This document shows positions 23,778 to 36,600 of a stretch of 64,000 nucleotides of DNA, piece by piece. The stretch's first letter is position 1; every line of letters starts with the position of its first letter. Source of the stretch: Congeria kusceri (lineage: Eukaryota > Mollusca > Bivalvia > Myida > Dreissenidae); assembly GCA_027627225.1 (NCBI GenBank), contig CM051030.1, positions 20,231,105 through 20,295,104 on the forward strand, read 5' to 3'. A program made the position numbers and the translations under genes. The notes under the pieces are model-generated. The model saw only the letters and a program-made list of their open reading frames with translations. It did not search any database and was not told the DNA's origin.

Positions 23778-24095
23778 TCTTATAACTTGTCCTGCCTGTG
23801 TTGCTATTTTTGCTTTGTCATGATATTCACATAGCAACTTGTATATATAGTTTGTATACTGGCATAGCATAGTTGATGTTCATTCTATTTCGAAGTTATT
23901 ATTTTGCTTGACGGATTGCATAGTACACGCCACATGCTTTTATTATTGTGCCCTTTGAAGGCGTTATTTTACGTGATTTAGTTCATAGTTCACACCAGAT
24001 TATTTTATTTCTAGGCGTCATTTAGTTTACAATTCACGCTGCAATTATAAATTGGTCATGAAATTATTTCTACGGCCATTCTCCCCCTACCTCTG
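23778..24095. other. No gene recognised
   Basis: AT-rich flank of the left arm. It has weak similarity to the last part of the arm (TGGCTATTTCTG versus TTGCTATTTTTG), which suggests older tandem structure. Confidence 0.4.
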
Positions 24096-24265
24096 ATTCA
24101 AGTAGGACAGTTGTCAGTTACTGGCATAAGTATGTGCACTCAGTACTGGTAAACCAGCTTACCCAGGAAAAGTGTGAGTAGGTTAACTTACCGCCGTTAT
24201 ATGACTGAAATACTGTTGAATACGGCGAAACATCCATACTAACAAACAAAAACAAAGCTACACCA
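24096..24265 (+). repeat. Molluscan SINE 3' half
   Basis: Contains CCAGCTTACCCAGGAAAAGT, then ACCGCCGTTATATGACTGAA, ATACTGTTGAATACGGCG and a CAAACAAAAACAAAG tail. This is the conserved 3' domain and tail seen in many molluscan SINEs. The tRNA-derived head is not evident. Confidence 0.6.
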
Positions 24266-24639
24266 AAATGCTGCATGCAGTTCTTTATCACAACCCATGA
24301 AATACCTTCACCACTACACAAGCAGTTCCCATTTTATCTGACTGCTGCCAGTGTCCTTGCAATAATGGTATTTTTTTTTGGTTACTTTAAACACTTCAAT
24401 CATTATAATGCCCTATATTTAATTGCACATTAACACGTACATATTGGTCTTATGCTATAGGATCTTCTTTATATAGTCGAACAGATTTACTAATATAAGC
24501 TCAGAGAAAACTTTTATGTTCTTAAATTGTAGCGATTTATGTTTCAGTGTGTTTGGTCAATTGCTGTCACATTTACTAGATTAGTTGTTTAAAAACCAAT
24601 TACGTCAAATTTCCAGTTTGATGCATATATACAGTTCCC

Positions 24640-26445
24640 ATTGGCTCTGACAGTCTGAGGCTGCAGTCCTTCATACATGTTCTGACATACTTACATATTA
24701 TAATATTACATTGTTTTGTTACTTACTTTCCATTAACTTAGGCTTGTTTGTCAACAATTCAAAACATAATAGTTCATGTTTGTCATGCTTGAAATTTCAA
24801 GGCTACAGAGCTTCCTTATTACTGCACATATTATAACATCATTGCTTTACAACAGCCTACTGTGAGTCAAACTACCTTTGACAATATTTCCTTGATGGCT
24901 TGTTTGCCAACATATATTGTTTCACTTGTCATCCTCTGACAGTCTCAGGCTGCAGAGCTTTATAACTTATGTGCCTTATTATGTTAGGATATTGTTATTG
25001 TACGTTCTAGATTTATGTACATTGGTTCCTTAACAGTTGTGGGTCAACATTTAGGTTGAACAGTTTATGGTCTGACAGTCTAAGACTGCAGAACTTTGTA
25101 TATTTAGAACATAATTTATTTATACTATCGTTTCCTTTTCTTTTGGAAATATTTTATTTTATCTTTTAATGAAAGTTTGTATGCAAATGCCGTTGTTGAC
25201 ACTTGTCATGCTTTGACAGTTGCGGGCTGCAGAGTTTCATTAATTTCTACATCATTATTCTATCAAATATGGGATAATTCTGTAAACTACCTCCATTGGG
25301 CTTATTTGAATGTTTTTGTACCCTTATTAAATAAATTCACTTCTCTGAAATAAATTGGACTCTGACAGTATAAAGCTGCAGAGCTTCATTGTTGAATGTT
25401 AATATATATACATTCTTATGTTCTTGTTTGGTCATCTTACAATTTTCCTTCTTGGTCTTATTTATGTGTAGTATATACCTTTAGTTTTAGTAGGCTATCC
25501 ATTTATATTATGGAAGCCTTTGGTTGTGCTCTGAAAGCCTGAGGCTGCAAAGCTTAATGAATGTACTTATATATTTATTATTTGCATGTTGTATGTAAAC
25601 GTATTTCCTAAATTCTCTTCTCTGAAAACATTAGTTGTGCTCTGACAGGCTGCAGAGTTTCATTGTTGAAAGTTATTAATAATATATATATATGTACATA
25701 CGCTGTATTTTTAGTAGGCCATTCATTTGTATGGACGCTTTTGGTGGCGACCTGACAGTTTAAGGCTCCAGAGCCTCATCAATGAACTTAAATATGCATT
25801 ATTCTTATTTGGCTACTTCTTGCCTATGCCCTCTGTGCGTCATAGTTAGTTTTGAGGTCCAAACCTTTCATGGTCTGATAGTTAAAGGCTGCAGAGTAAC
25901 ATGTTTTCTACTTAATATTATCAAATACTTCTGTGGGTCGATTTACCTGTTTTCTTGAGCAGTGTTATAACTGCATTATACCAACATATGATAGGAACAT
26001 ATTCTGACAATTTAAGGCTGCATAATTGCATGTTTGTTTCTATACATCTAATTATGTTATTGCATGGTTACCTTCCACTACTGTGGGTCTATTAATCTGT
26101 TTTATGGAACAGTTTTATAACTGCTTTATACCGATATATTATGCTAACATTTTCTGACAGTTTAAGGCTTCAGAATTGCGTGCGTGTTGTTATATCTGTA
26201 ATTATGTTATTGCATGGTTACCTTTCACTACTGTTGGTCTATTTACGTGTACGTTATTACTGTATTGAAGCAATCTATTATGCTACCATTTTTTTAGGTT
26301 TAAGACTACAAAGTTACATTTTCTATTGTTACAGAGTTACATGTTTGGTCCGAATGTTATTACTATTTTATTCAAATACATTCATATGTAGTCAGTTTTA
26401 TATTTTAATATCTTGCATTTAATATAGGTGTAGACTGCAAAATTT
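24640..26445 (+). repeat. Highly decayed tandem repeat, ~135-bp period, about 14 copies
   Basis: A core TCTGACAGTCTGAGGCTGCA followed by GAGCTTCATT recurs at about 24650, 24786, 24938, 25072, 25211, 25364, 25533, 25635, 25752, 25874, 26003, 26150, 26290 and 26425. Steps run from 102 to 169 bases. Sequence between cores is barely similar. No gene is seen in the stretch. Confidence 0.7.
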
Positions 26446-27602
26446 TCCCCATATATACGCTGAGATTAGTACAGAGTCAGTGTGTCAGTTTTATTCGGTA
26501 TGGTTTGTTTTTTTGCATATTCATTATTAACAGTATATCTTTTGATTCAATGTCTATTAGCTTGGAGTTAGGAGTCTTAAGCAACTACTTCTGTATCAGT
26601 CTAACACATGTAGTATTCCTTGCTAATTCAATGGACATACTATGCTCATACTTCTAAGCAATGAGCATTTGAATTACTTCACACAGGTTATGTTGCATCT
26701 TTTTTTGCATAGCCACACCTCTTTATCATACAACACTTACTTTTTGCATGGTTGCACATGCAAAACATGTTTCTTCATTATCTTTACAACTTCATGATCC
26801 ATTGGGGGGGGGGGGAAGTATTGCTTTCAATGTTTTTGTTTGTTATCATTCTACATTTTGGTACTTATTCGTACACGCGGGTTCCTATGTACACCAGCCC
26901 AAATGATCTTTGTCAGTATTAAGGTTTTTCTTTCAATATCATTTACAGACGTTTTATTCCCGAACTCTTGTCCCGTCTCGGTCTTCATGGGCGGCGTTCG
27001 GTTTCATTTGTGGCGGTATTTGTCCGCCGATTATGTCATTTTTGGAAAAACTTGTTATTGTATATTACAAATTGTTATGCATATACAATGTATTGGTTAT
27101 TTTTTATGGCATTTAAAAAAATGCCATTTTTCGATAAATCATCTCCCTCTAATTGCCCAGACTGTCAATTGTCGGGTCGGGTATTTTATTATAAAGTTAT
27201 TTGCGAAACATTCTGCAAAACATACCATATTTGGTCTTATGTGTCAATTTGGATAAGTCTTTTGGACGAATAGATAAGTTTCATCTGATGTTATGTTATT
27301 GAATTTTATTGAAATATAAGCGCACAGTGCACTAACAGTTTCAATAACTACTAGTAAATGTTATAAAAGTCATTAAAACTGTTGAAATAATTTCGTTTTT
27401 GTAAAAATCTCAATAATATCTTTCGAAACTGCTCTGTTAAATATAACTTTTTGTTGCTGTAAACATTTGAAGACTGAGTAGTGCCCAGTGTTACGCAATT
27501 ATAGCGAACAACGTCAGTGCCTTCAGCGCTTTGATTTGATACGTTATACAGGGAAACACTTGAGTGATTGCAAGTGTAATTGAGGTTAATGTAAACATAG
27601 CA
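26446..27602. other. No gene recognised; upstream region of the receptor gene
   Basis: AT-rich with a (G)n run at about 26804. Frames at 26840-27273 overlap in three phases and carry no domain. The receptor's promoter should lie here, but no clear TATA box was found close to the first exon. Confidence 0.4.
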
Positions 27603-27624
27603 AGGAAGTTTTAAAACACTTCCT
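27603..27624 (+). promoter_or_regulatory. Inverted pair of ETS-like GGAAGT sites just upstream of the receptor ATG
   Basis: AGGAAGT at 27603-27609 and its inverse ACTTCCT at 27618-27624, separated by 8 bases, 16 bp before the ATG. GGAA(G/A)T is the core bound by ETS factors. It could also be a small hairpin in the 5' UTR. No functional evidence. Confidence 0.25.
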
Positions 27625-27639
27625 AGTCTAAATATCAAA

Positions 27640-27697
27640 ATGGTGAATGCGTTAAAGAGATTTATATGTTTGTGTGGAGTACTCATTATTTCCCAAG
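27640..27697 (+). CDS. Receptor exon 1: signal peptide
   Basis: ATG in good context (A at -3, G at +4) encodes MVNALKRFICLCGVLIISQ: a basic n-region (K, R), a hydrophobic core and a polar end suited to signal peptidase cleavage. It ends in phase 1 at CAAG/GTATGA. Spliced to the exon at 38046 it reads ...ISQ-VTHASVIL. The next exon is ~10.3 kb away, so the link is inferred from phase and from the absence of any nearer partner. Confidence 0.6.
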
Positions 27698-30600
27698 GTA
27701 TGACATTGAAATAATTGTATTTCTTGTATCATGTAAACTTTAAATTTTGTCATTAAATATTTGAATGTAATATTCAGGCAAAACTCAAACCACACATGCT
27801 AGCTGTGTTTTGAAATAGAAATATGGACTTCGGCACTGTACGGTTATTGAATACATGTTGAAGCAGCGTTGGTATCTACATATTACCATTTATAAAAAAT
27901 GACTAAGTTTAACTGAGATACTTTAGTCGTCACAATAAATACAAGGTAGGTTGAATGTTGACGGTCCCCTTGTTGTTTGATAATTATTTGGGAAGAACGA
28001 CAAATCTTGGGACAATATCTGGTCATCCTTTGGATCCGTATTCAAACACATTATATGTAAAACGTATATCAAGCTCAAGTTGAGGATCTTTGCACAATGT
28101 GTGCTTTCAAGCATAAACCATGATCAAACTAGCTGACCATAACAGCGTTTACCTTGTACATACAGTCATAAATTCACTAGTATGTTGAATACGGCGCAAA
28201 CATGGAGAGGTTCATCACCTTAAATGAATGAATACACTTTTTTGAATACGGCGCAAACATGGAGAGGTTCATCACCTTAAATGAATGAATACACTTTTTA
28301 TAAATATGAAATTAAACACTATGAATTTCCATAATTATGTAGTGTAGTAGAATTGGCATTCTTAAAGCTGCTACGTAACAGAATGGCAAATTAACAAAAA
28401 TGAAATCGATTTCGCTTCCGGAGTACCGTTGTTTACAAAACATATGTCCGAAATTACAAGTTGCGCTAAGTGCATATGACTTTAGCGGCGCGGTTAGAAC
28501 ATCCGCCTCACACGCCGAGGACCCGGGTTCAATCCCCCGCAAGTGCTTAGAATTTTTTTTATCTCAGTGGTACCAGCAGTTATCTTTGTTTGCATGATGT
28601 TTTTCGAATATATATTAGGAAATACGATGAAAGAAATCTATAAATAAACGTAAATTAATAAAAATCATATATAATACAATATAATACTCGTTTTAATACG
28701 CTATTGGAATAGCATCTGGCATGTTCATAAACGGCCCAAATTACACTTACTCAGTAGCACACACCGAATATACCTAGTTTAATTTTAGCAGGGCTTTCCA
28801 AGAAGAGTCATTGTGTGCGCTATTATTTGTGTTGTTATTATTCAATTAAGTGATGCTTAATTGAGTGTATTTGATCAGTATCGTTTAGTTTACATTACAG
28901 ACAACCTTTCTGGCCTGATTTATATAATATGTCTAATTATCTGTGAAGTAGCAGCCTTAAGAGAAATAACTAGGCTTACTAATGATCTAGTTAATTAAAA
29001 CTATGCAGCTACAGTTTCACAAGGCAGTAATGTTTTTTTCTACCTGGCAATATTTCTCAACATAATGTCACAAAATTGAAAACTAATGTCTGACATCGCG
29101 AAAACACATGGCACATGCACAACAAAATGAACAATATAAAATTAAACGTGATTACAACTTTTCTTTACACATTATATGTACACGCGTTTTAATGACAGAC
29201 TGATACTGTGAGATAGTATCGTACTAAATTCGAAAGTAAACTTTAGGTTTCATATGGGTCCAATATGGCAATAGCTATATGGGCTTGCCAAGAACCAGTC
29301 CTTATATGGGAACCATATGAGGATGTTTGCTGGGATCGTCTCGAAATTATTCGAAACACATTCAGTGCCAATATTTATGTAAGTGCGTAAGTAAAAAGGC
29401 AAGAGAGGAACGGAGGGAGGGACTGTACGCAGGCAGGCAGGTGGGCAGGCAAGCGGGCAGGCAGGCAGGCGTACAGTTTATGATTCTGCAAGCAATATTA
29501 TCTAGTTTTATATTTGTCCGTTATACATATTTGAATTGGGTTGTTATACGTGCATATTAAAGTGCAAAATAACGTTATTTGATAAAAATATAGATTTCGT
29601 TAGTTTAATACCCCATTTAATTTGGGAACTACTGCCTATAGCGTACTTGTTTCGATTTAACATAATCACATCAATTACATATAAGAATTAGATGTGCAAT
29701 TTATAATCTACTTAAGAGACGACATGTTTAGTGTCATTAAGCCTGGGACGAGTAGCTACCCGAAAATCCGATGTTGGATTACCTGTTAAGTCTTTCATTG
29801 GCATTTTATTGTCGAAATATGTATACCATAAGAGTTATACATAGGAAATGAAATAAAATATAAGTTTGGTCTGATGTTCTTAACATTTAAAAACGCGTTA
29901 TTGAACGGTTTATATCTTACATAAGCACTGTTACCTGAAAAAGGTTTGCTACTAATGTATTAGGATTACTCAACCATATAACTGGGTCCTCGTCTTATCT
30001 GACATTTAATAGACTCGCTAAGCTCGCCTTATTTTCATTTTATAAGCCTCACCGGATAAACTATCTCCATCCCGGCACCAACCGTGTATTCTATATTTAT
30101 TCATTTAGGCTATCTTACACCAAACATATCTCATGTACAGTAACAATTTAGTTCTACTTATATACACTATTAACATTCATAACTTCAAGAAATGAAGATT
30201 AGACTTAATAATACATGTATATGCATGTTAAAGTAAATAAATAACTGTTTGTTACATGTTATATTAACATACATTAGCCATTAAATATTACTACATTAAG
30301 AAGGCATATTTTTAAATAAATAGATAGAGAATATTTCATTGTTTTCGGTGTGATAACGCGTGATATAAGGGAGACAATTAATATTTTCAAGTACGCTTGC
30401 GTGTTGATTATTAACACGATGTCTTCAGTTTTATGTCAGTACTATTTTGTATATAATGCGTAGTAATCGGTGTTAGTAATAAACATTCCTGCGCCATGTT
30501 GGATAACGATAAAATGTGCCGTGGATTAATTTAGCAATTTAAACTGCAACATTTTTACTCCAGGCAGTATCATGGTAGCGTGTTTAGAGTACAACAGTCT

Positions 30601-33600
30601 ACTATGCTATTCAGTTTATTCATAGACAATCCATAATAAAGGTTTCTAAATGGTTTAACTATATTTATGATAAAAGTACGTATTGAAGTGAAAGTGCGTT
30701 CAGTTCTCCGAAATGCACATTTTCTAAATGTAGCGTGTACATACGTTTTGTGATGTAAACAATAGTTAACACGGTAACGACATTCAAACGCACATGTTTT
30801 TTTTCGCAAACAATTGAAGTTGATTACGCTCGTAGATGATAAACGTTATAAGAATTACTGCGAAAGAGTGTTCTGAAATTGATTACTTACACGTAAAAAC
30901 TGTTTTCTATATTAAGGTGAAATAAGTTGTTTGTTTCCACTAACCCGACCGACCATGTGTTTTACCCCCGACCATAAACTTTTTTGCCGGTTGGAAATTT
31001 TTCTTTAAGCATATACTGAACGTTTCGTTATGAAGGCAGTAACTAGACTGGGATCCGGGCTCTAGACATGTTATTTTAATGTTATATTACAACCGCTGAA
31101 CCAATCTAGGCAGCAACGCCAATATTATTAGTGTTGTTTAACCGTTCATAAACAACGGTTGTCGCCCTTTGTTACAACTTTGGAATGGCTTGCTTAAGTA
31201 AATAAATCGCATTTTGCAAAGTTCGTCGGAGTTTTTCTCCTAAATACTGACATTAATTGGGCGCACATTTAACAATCACAAGCGTATATGCCTTAATAAA
31301 GTTTGAATGTGTGCAGGTGCTTATGAATAACAAATGGCAAAAAGCGTATATTGATGCAGAACCTTTGTATGTATCTCGAAAGGTGTATAGAAATGCCGAA
31401 ATCCCCGTAATTACCGAAATCCACCGAAATCCCCATAAATTTTTATATATAACTTAATTACTATGGCTAATTTGATAAAATCATGTATTAATAGTGTTTA
31501 AATGAAATGGTATATGATTGTTTTTAAAGCTGTACATGTATGACTGTCTTTCTGTAATTCTACATGCCGTATCTCGAAGAGGTGTTGTAATCAGGAACCA
31601 ATTGTGAAAAAGTGAGTGTTTAGTACATTTGTATCTGGTGCACGGGGGTTCTATTCCATATGGCCATCGCCCCTATATTACTTATAAGTTGGGGTATGGG
31701 GGAGAAAGTGCAAGGTACAGAAGACGCCCCAGTGGCTTCCCTGGGTCTTTTAGTGCCGGGAGTGAAGCACCTGGTACACTGCACCTCGGTTAAATGTCTT
31801 ATGCGAAAAACGAGTAAGTTGGTTAGGGTGTGTGTGTGTGGGGGGGGGGCGATTGAACTTGCGACCGCTGGATTGTGAAGCCAGCGCGTTACCACTAGAC
31901 CACGGAACCGCCTGCAAAAATTCCTATTGAAATATGTTTGTATACGTGAAAGCCCTATTGAAACATGTTTTTATACATGCAAATTTAATTCAACTTCAAG
32001 GAAGGATCTTTGTGGCCATTGTGGCTTCCCTGGTGCAAGTGTTGAAATCACACTTCAGAAGAACTACTAATTTTTACAGTGTCACTGTGTTAAAAGTTGG
32101 AAAAAAAAAACAAGATCAATGCGCCCGCATGGTTAAAGGAAATATGAACTCATGTACGAAGTGAAGATTGTAACCTTGGAAACTTTGGCTTTGGTTTTCA
32201 AATTGTTTTACACAAACTGCCCATTAAATATTAAGTGTGTCTTTAATTTATTTTTAGCTTTAATAAGTTATAAGAATTAAATTATAACCAATTGCTACAA
32301 AAGTTGTTAAAGCGGATGCAGATCTGTGCTTGCTGGGTCACGAAGAAAAAAAAAATTATGCCTACCTACCTGCCATGCTTTTTTCCAAGACGTTAGCGGA
32401 AACAAACAACTAGTTTGGCCTAATTATTCGGATTTTACAACACAATCCGATTAAAAGTATGTCAACAATTTGAATAAAACAAGGTGTCGGATAATTAAAC
32501 GCTGAACACTTTTTACAATAACACATAGGAAACTTAAATACTTAAACGTGGTTACTGGATATTAAGACTTAATACACACACAACAATATATACGTATGTG
32601 CCAAACGAACACAATTTATTACTTAAGGGTACATTTAATTTTTAATGAATTTTGGAATTGGGGAACGGGCAATACAGCAATTATGTAAACAACGGGAGAT
32701 TACTGTTCGTTACAGTAAATACTTTGGATGCTAAAATTAAGTTTGTACCAACATGACGAACTCCAATGCAATGTGGGTAAAACTTGTACCCACAAGGTAT
32801 TGCCTGTCCTAGTTTTCTTGGTTCAATACGACTGGGAAATTTAAGAGAAAATAAGAGATAAGACACTTCAATACATCAGATAGGTTATTAATCGTGACTA
32901 CGTTTCTTTGTTTGGTAATTATGTATGATAAATGTTGACAACACTTATAATTAAATATTATTTAAATCACATGAAATTAGAAACAAAATAGCGCATCACT
33001 GTTGGTGATAAAGGGATATATATCACTGTTATTTTTTCTATATTTCACTACCTAGCATTAAATAAACATTATTATTTTGTGTTCAATGACAAGGCATTAA
33101 ACAATTCAACCAATAATTATCTTTCAACAATATTGCTCTGCTGCAGAGAAATTAATGTAACCAACAATTATCTATCTAAAGTAAACAATATTGCTCTGCT
33201 GCATTAAAAACAATGCAGCCAACAATGATCTGTCTGAAGTCCACAATTAACGGACAGTTAACGGCGTATTGTTTCAGAAATTGGTGTGCTTGTTGATTAC
33301 GTAACTATGACGTGTTAGTTTAAGATGTAGACCTTCCGTGGCCGTGTGATTTCAAAACTTGTTTGGACAGTAAGAACTCTGTCAGTCTTAACAAACGTCT
33401 TAATGACCAAATATTTAAAGTCAGGAATGATACAAATAAACCTGACGATCTAAAAGAACATATATAAATAACAGTATTAACTATTTAATTGTTGTTTGTA
33501 AGAAAGAATATATAAACTTTAAATAATCACTATGTAATCAATATATTTATATATATAGTCTTATTATTCGTGATTGAGAATGAAAGTATCTTGTTATTTC

Positions 33601-36600
33601 ACGTTATAAATATATGCATGACTTTTTAAGTGACTGGCAATGGCAATGACTAAAACCATATTACCAACAATAATCTGAAGTGAATGCTATAGATGCTTAG
33701 ACAATGACTCGTATACTAGTATTACTTCACAAAGTGGCACACATTTACCATTATAATTACAGTGCATGATACCAATTTAATGCACATAGCATTTGTTGAA
33801 AAAAAGAACATGTAAATATACATTCCTGTGATTATACTTAATTTATTACCATGTTTGTATATTAGATCATAGAAATTTAGCAATAATCCATGTTCGGCAG
33901 TGAGAAATACGTCATGCAGTCCCATGTTAACACTTTAGAAGTGACATTGTTTGCCCAATCTTCATGAATCCTGGTCAGAACATTTGTTCCAATAATATCT
34001 CAGATAAGATCGAATCTGGGTCACGTGGGGTCAAAAACTAGGTCACTAGGTCAAATTGAAGTAAAAGCTTGTTAACACTCTCAAAGTCACATTTTTTGCC
34101 AATCAGAACATTTGTCCAAATGATATCTCGACCGAGTTCGAATCTGAGTCGTGGGGGTTTAAAAAACTAGGTCACTAGGTCAAAGCGAAGAAAAAGCTTG
34201 TTAACACTCTAGAATGTCTCCGAGAAAGACCGTCGGACCTCTGACATTGCTGAAAATTTTGGTAAAATATATTTTATGACAGCAATTGCTGTATCTGTTT
34301 CCACTACAGTCATAACGTCATACTTGAGGGTCACCGATTGTGTTGAAGAAGTTGAAAGGACTTTGACAAATACAATTGAATTCATATATAACTTGCAAAA
34401 TTAACATGCTGATATTACATGTAGTAGCGTTAGTTAATAAAGCATTCTCAAGTGTATATTGTTTTAGTTTTCTTCAAAGATATTGTTTTTATCGTATTAA
34501 AATGTTTCTTGCAAAAAATAAGTGGCCAGTAATAGTTTGTCCGGGCCAGTAATATTTGGGGCATTACCGGTCCTCTTGGCCAGTAAAAAATTCACGACTT
34601 TCGCGGAGACAGTCTAGAAGTCACATTTTTTACCCAATCTTCATGAAACTTCGTCAGAACATTTGTCTTAAGCGTATCTTGGCTGAATTTGAATCTGGGT
34701 CATGTGGGGTCAAAAACTAGGTCACAAGGTCGAATTGAAGGAAAAGATTGTAAACACTAAAGAAGTTACATTATTTGCCCAATCGTCGTGAAACTTGGTC
34801 AGAACATTTGTACCAATGGTATTTTGGCCAAGTTTGAATCTGGGTCATGTGGGGTAAAAAACTAGGTCACTATGTCAAATTGAAGAAAAAGCTTCAATTT
34901 TAATATGTACTTTAAAATTTTGAATGTCTGTTGTGACTTAAGTTTTTCAAACCATGATGATGAAGGCCGCATTTCCATCAGCCCCTATCAGTATTTCCAT
35001 ATCCGTATAAAAATCTAACACATGGACAAATTTTCAACTATTGAAACACAAGTGAGCGACCCAGGGCCATTTGGCCCTCTTGTTTGACTATGTATAACGT
35101 TTTATATGCAGGATACAGTCAATATGCAATTAGGCATACAGTCGCAAAGAATCAGTCGTCCCCCCAAAAAATTCAATTTTAAATACATCTGAAACAAACT
35201 TGGCACAATTGTGAACTATATGTTTAAATGAGATACTGCTGTACCGAATAATTACTCAAACAACCCTACATTAAATGGAAAAAATATCCATTTACATCTG
35301 GTGTTTAAATGTATGAATAATTCCACGTTTTTTTAATGATAGTTCTAACCAAGGAACACAACTGTATGCCTACTCGGTACCGACTTCCGGAATTTATACA
35401 GTTGCGTTCTACACTGTTTTGGTGCTAGACGAAACGGTAAAATCTAGTTAACGACTTGTGTCGCATGCAACTCAAGAAGTATAACCTTTAAAATCTGGTT
35501 AACCAAGAAATGGCCTTTTGAATTATTATAAGTCCAAATTAGGTCAAGGTCAAGGTCACAGTGAGGTTGGGTGATATGTGTAGATAGGCAATGATCATAC
35601 GCAACAACTGTGTAAGTATCAAAGTGTAGTAGTAACGGTAAAAGCCTCCTGCATCAATGTGTCTGGGGCATAAAAACACCACAAATCCAGTACCCAACTG
35701 TATATGTCAGGTCAATATCTAGCTAATTTAAGGCTGGATAAACGGCTTGCTTTGGGAAAAAATGTCAAAACAGAAATAGCCATACAAGGCTTTTACACGC
35801 ATAACAAGTTACCCCTAAAAAGAAGGGTATACTTAGCTTGTTAACTGTAGGTGGATCGATTAAGGTGAATAACTGCATCCAGAAAAAATAGCCTGTCAGG
35901 CTGTTGTACGTAAAACCGAATCCTTAAATTCAATCCTGGCAATTGACGCATGTTGCAAAGGTAGCGAAGTTCGGACATCGTTTGGCAGGCAGAGCGAGTT
36001 ATTCAACGTAATGTCTGGTACACTGTAGGTTCTCAAGTACTCCTCACACCTGTCGACAGATCAACAGAAATACCGGAACGTTTACGGTCAGAGTGTGTGT
36101 GGCAAGTCAACGAGATGATATTGCTGGGCGCAGCCATATTGAATCCCGTCAATTCTCGCTGAGATATTCGATATTTCATTCCTTTAGTCTTTTACGTGTA
36201 ATTGTTAGAAATCGATCCACCTCGTAATATTATCCACAATGATCGAGCATTGGATAATAAACCATCATGAACTTTGGTGGCACAATTTGCGAACGGCATT
36301 AATACGCGTTAACCATTAGGCTATCAAATCTGATAATTATTAGGTGCAATTTTCAGATATGATTACTGGAGTGTAACCGACCGCTATTGATACATGTATC
36401 TGTTCTGCGTAATTATCGGTAAACTGCGATTTCCATTTTGTACTTTATTAATATTATAATAATGATTATTATGGCCAAGTTAATAATAATTAAGTAACAA
36501 AAATAGTAATGCCACACTCAACAAATAACGTTAACAGGAGTCGGCTATAACGAGATGAATTAATCGGTTATAGATTATACTATTTTTTCTTGGCTCGCCT

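Noticed and set aside
28475..28548. Functional tRNA gene
   Set aside because: A and B boxes are present, but the acceptor stem does not pair and no cloverleaf closes; called tRNA-like/SINE.
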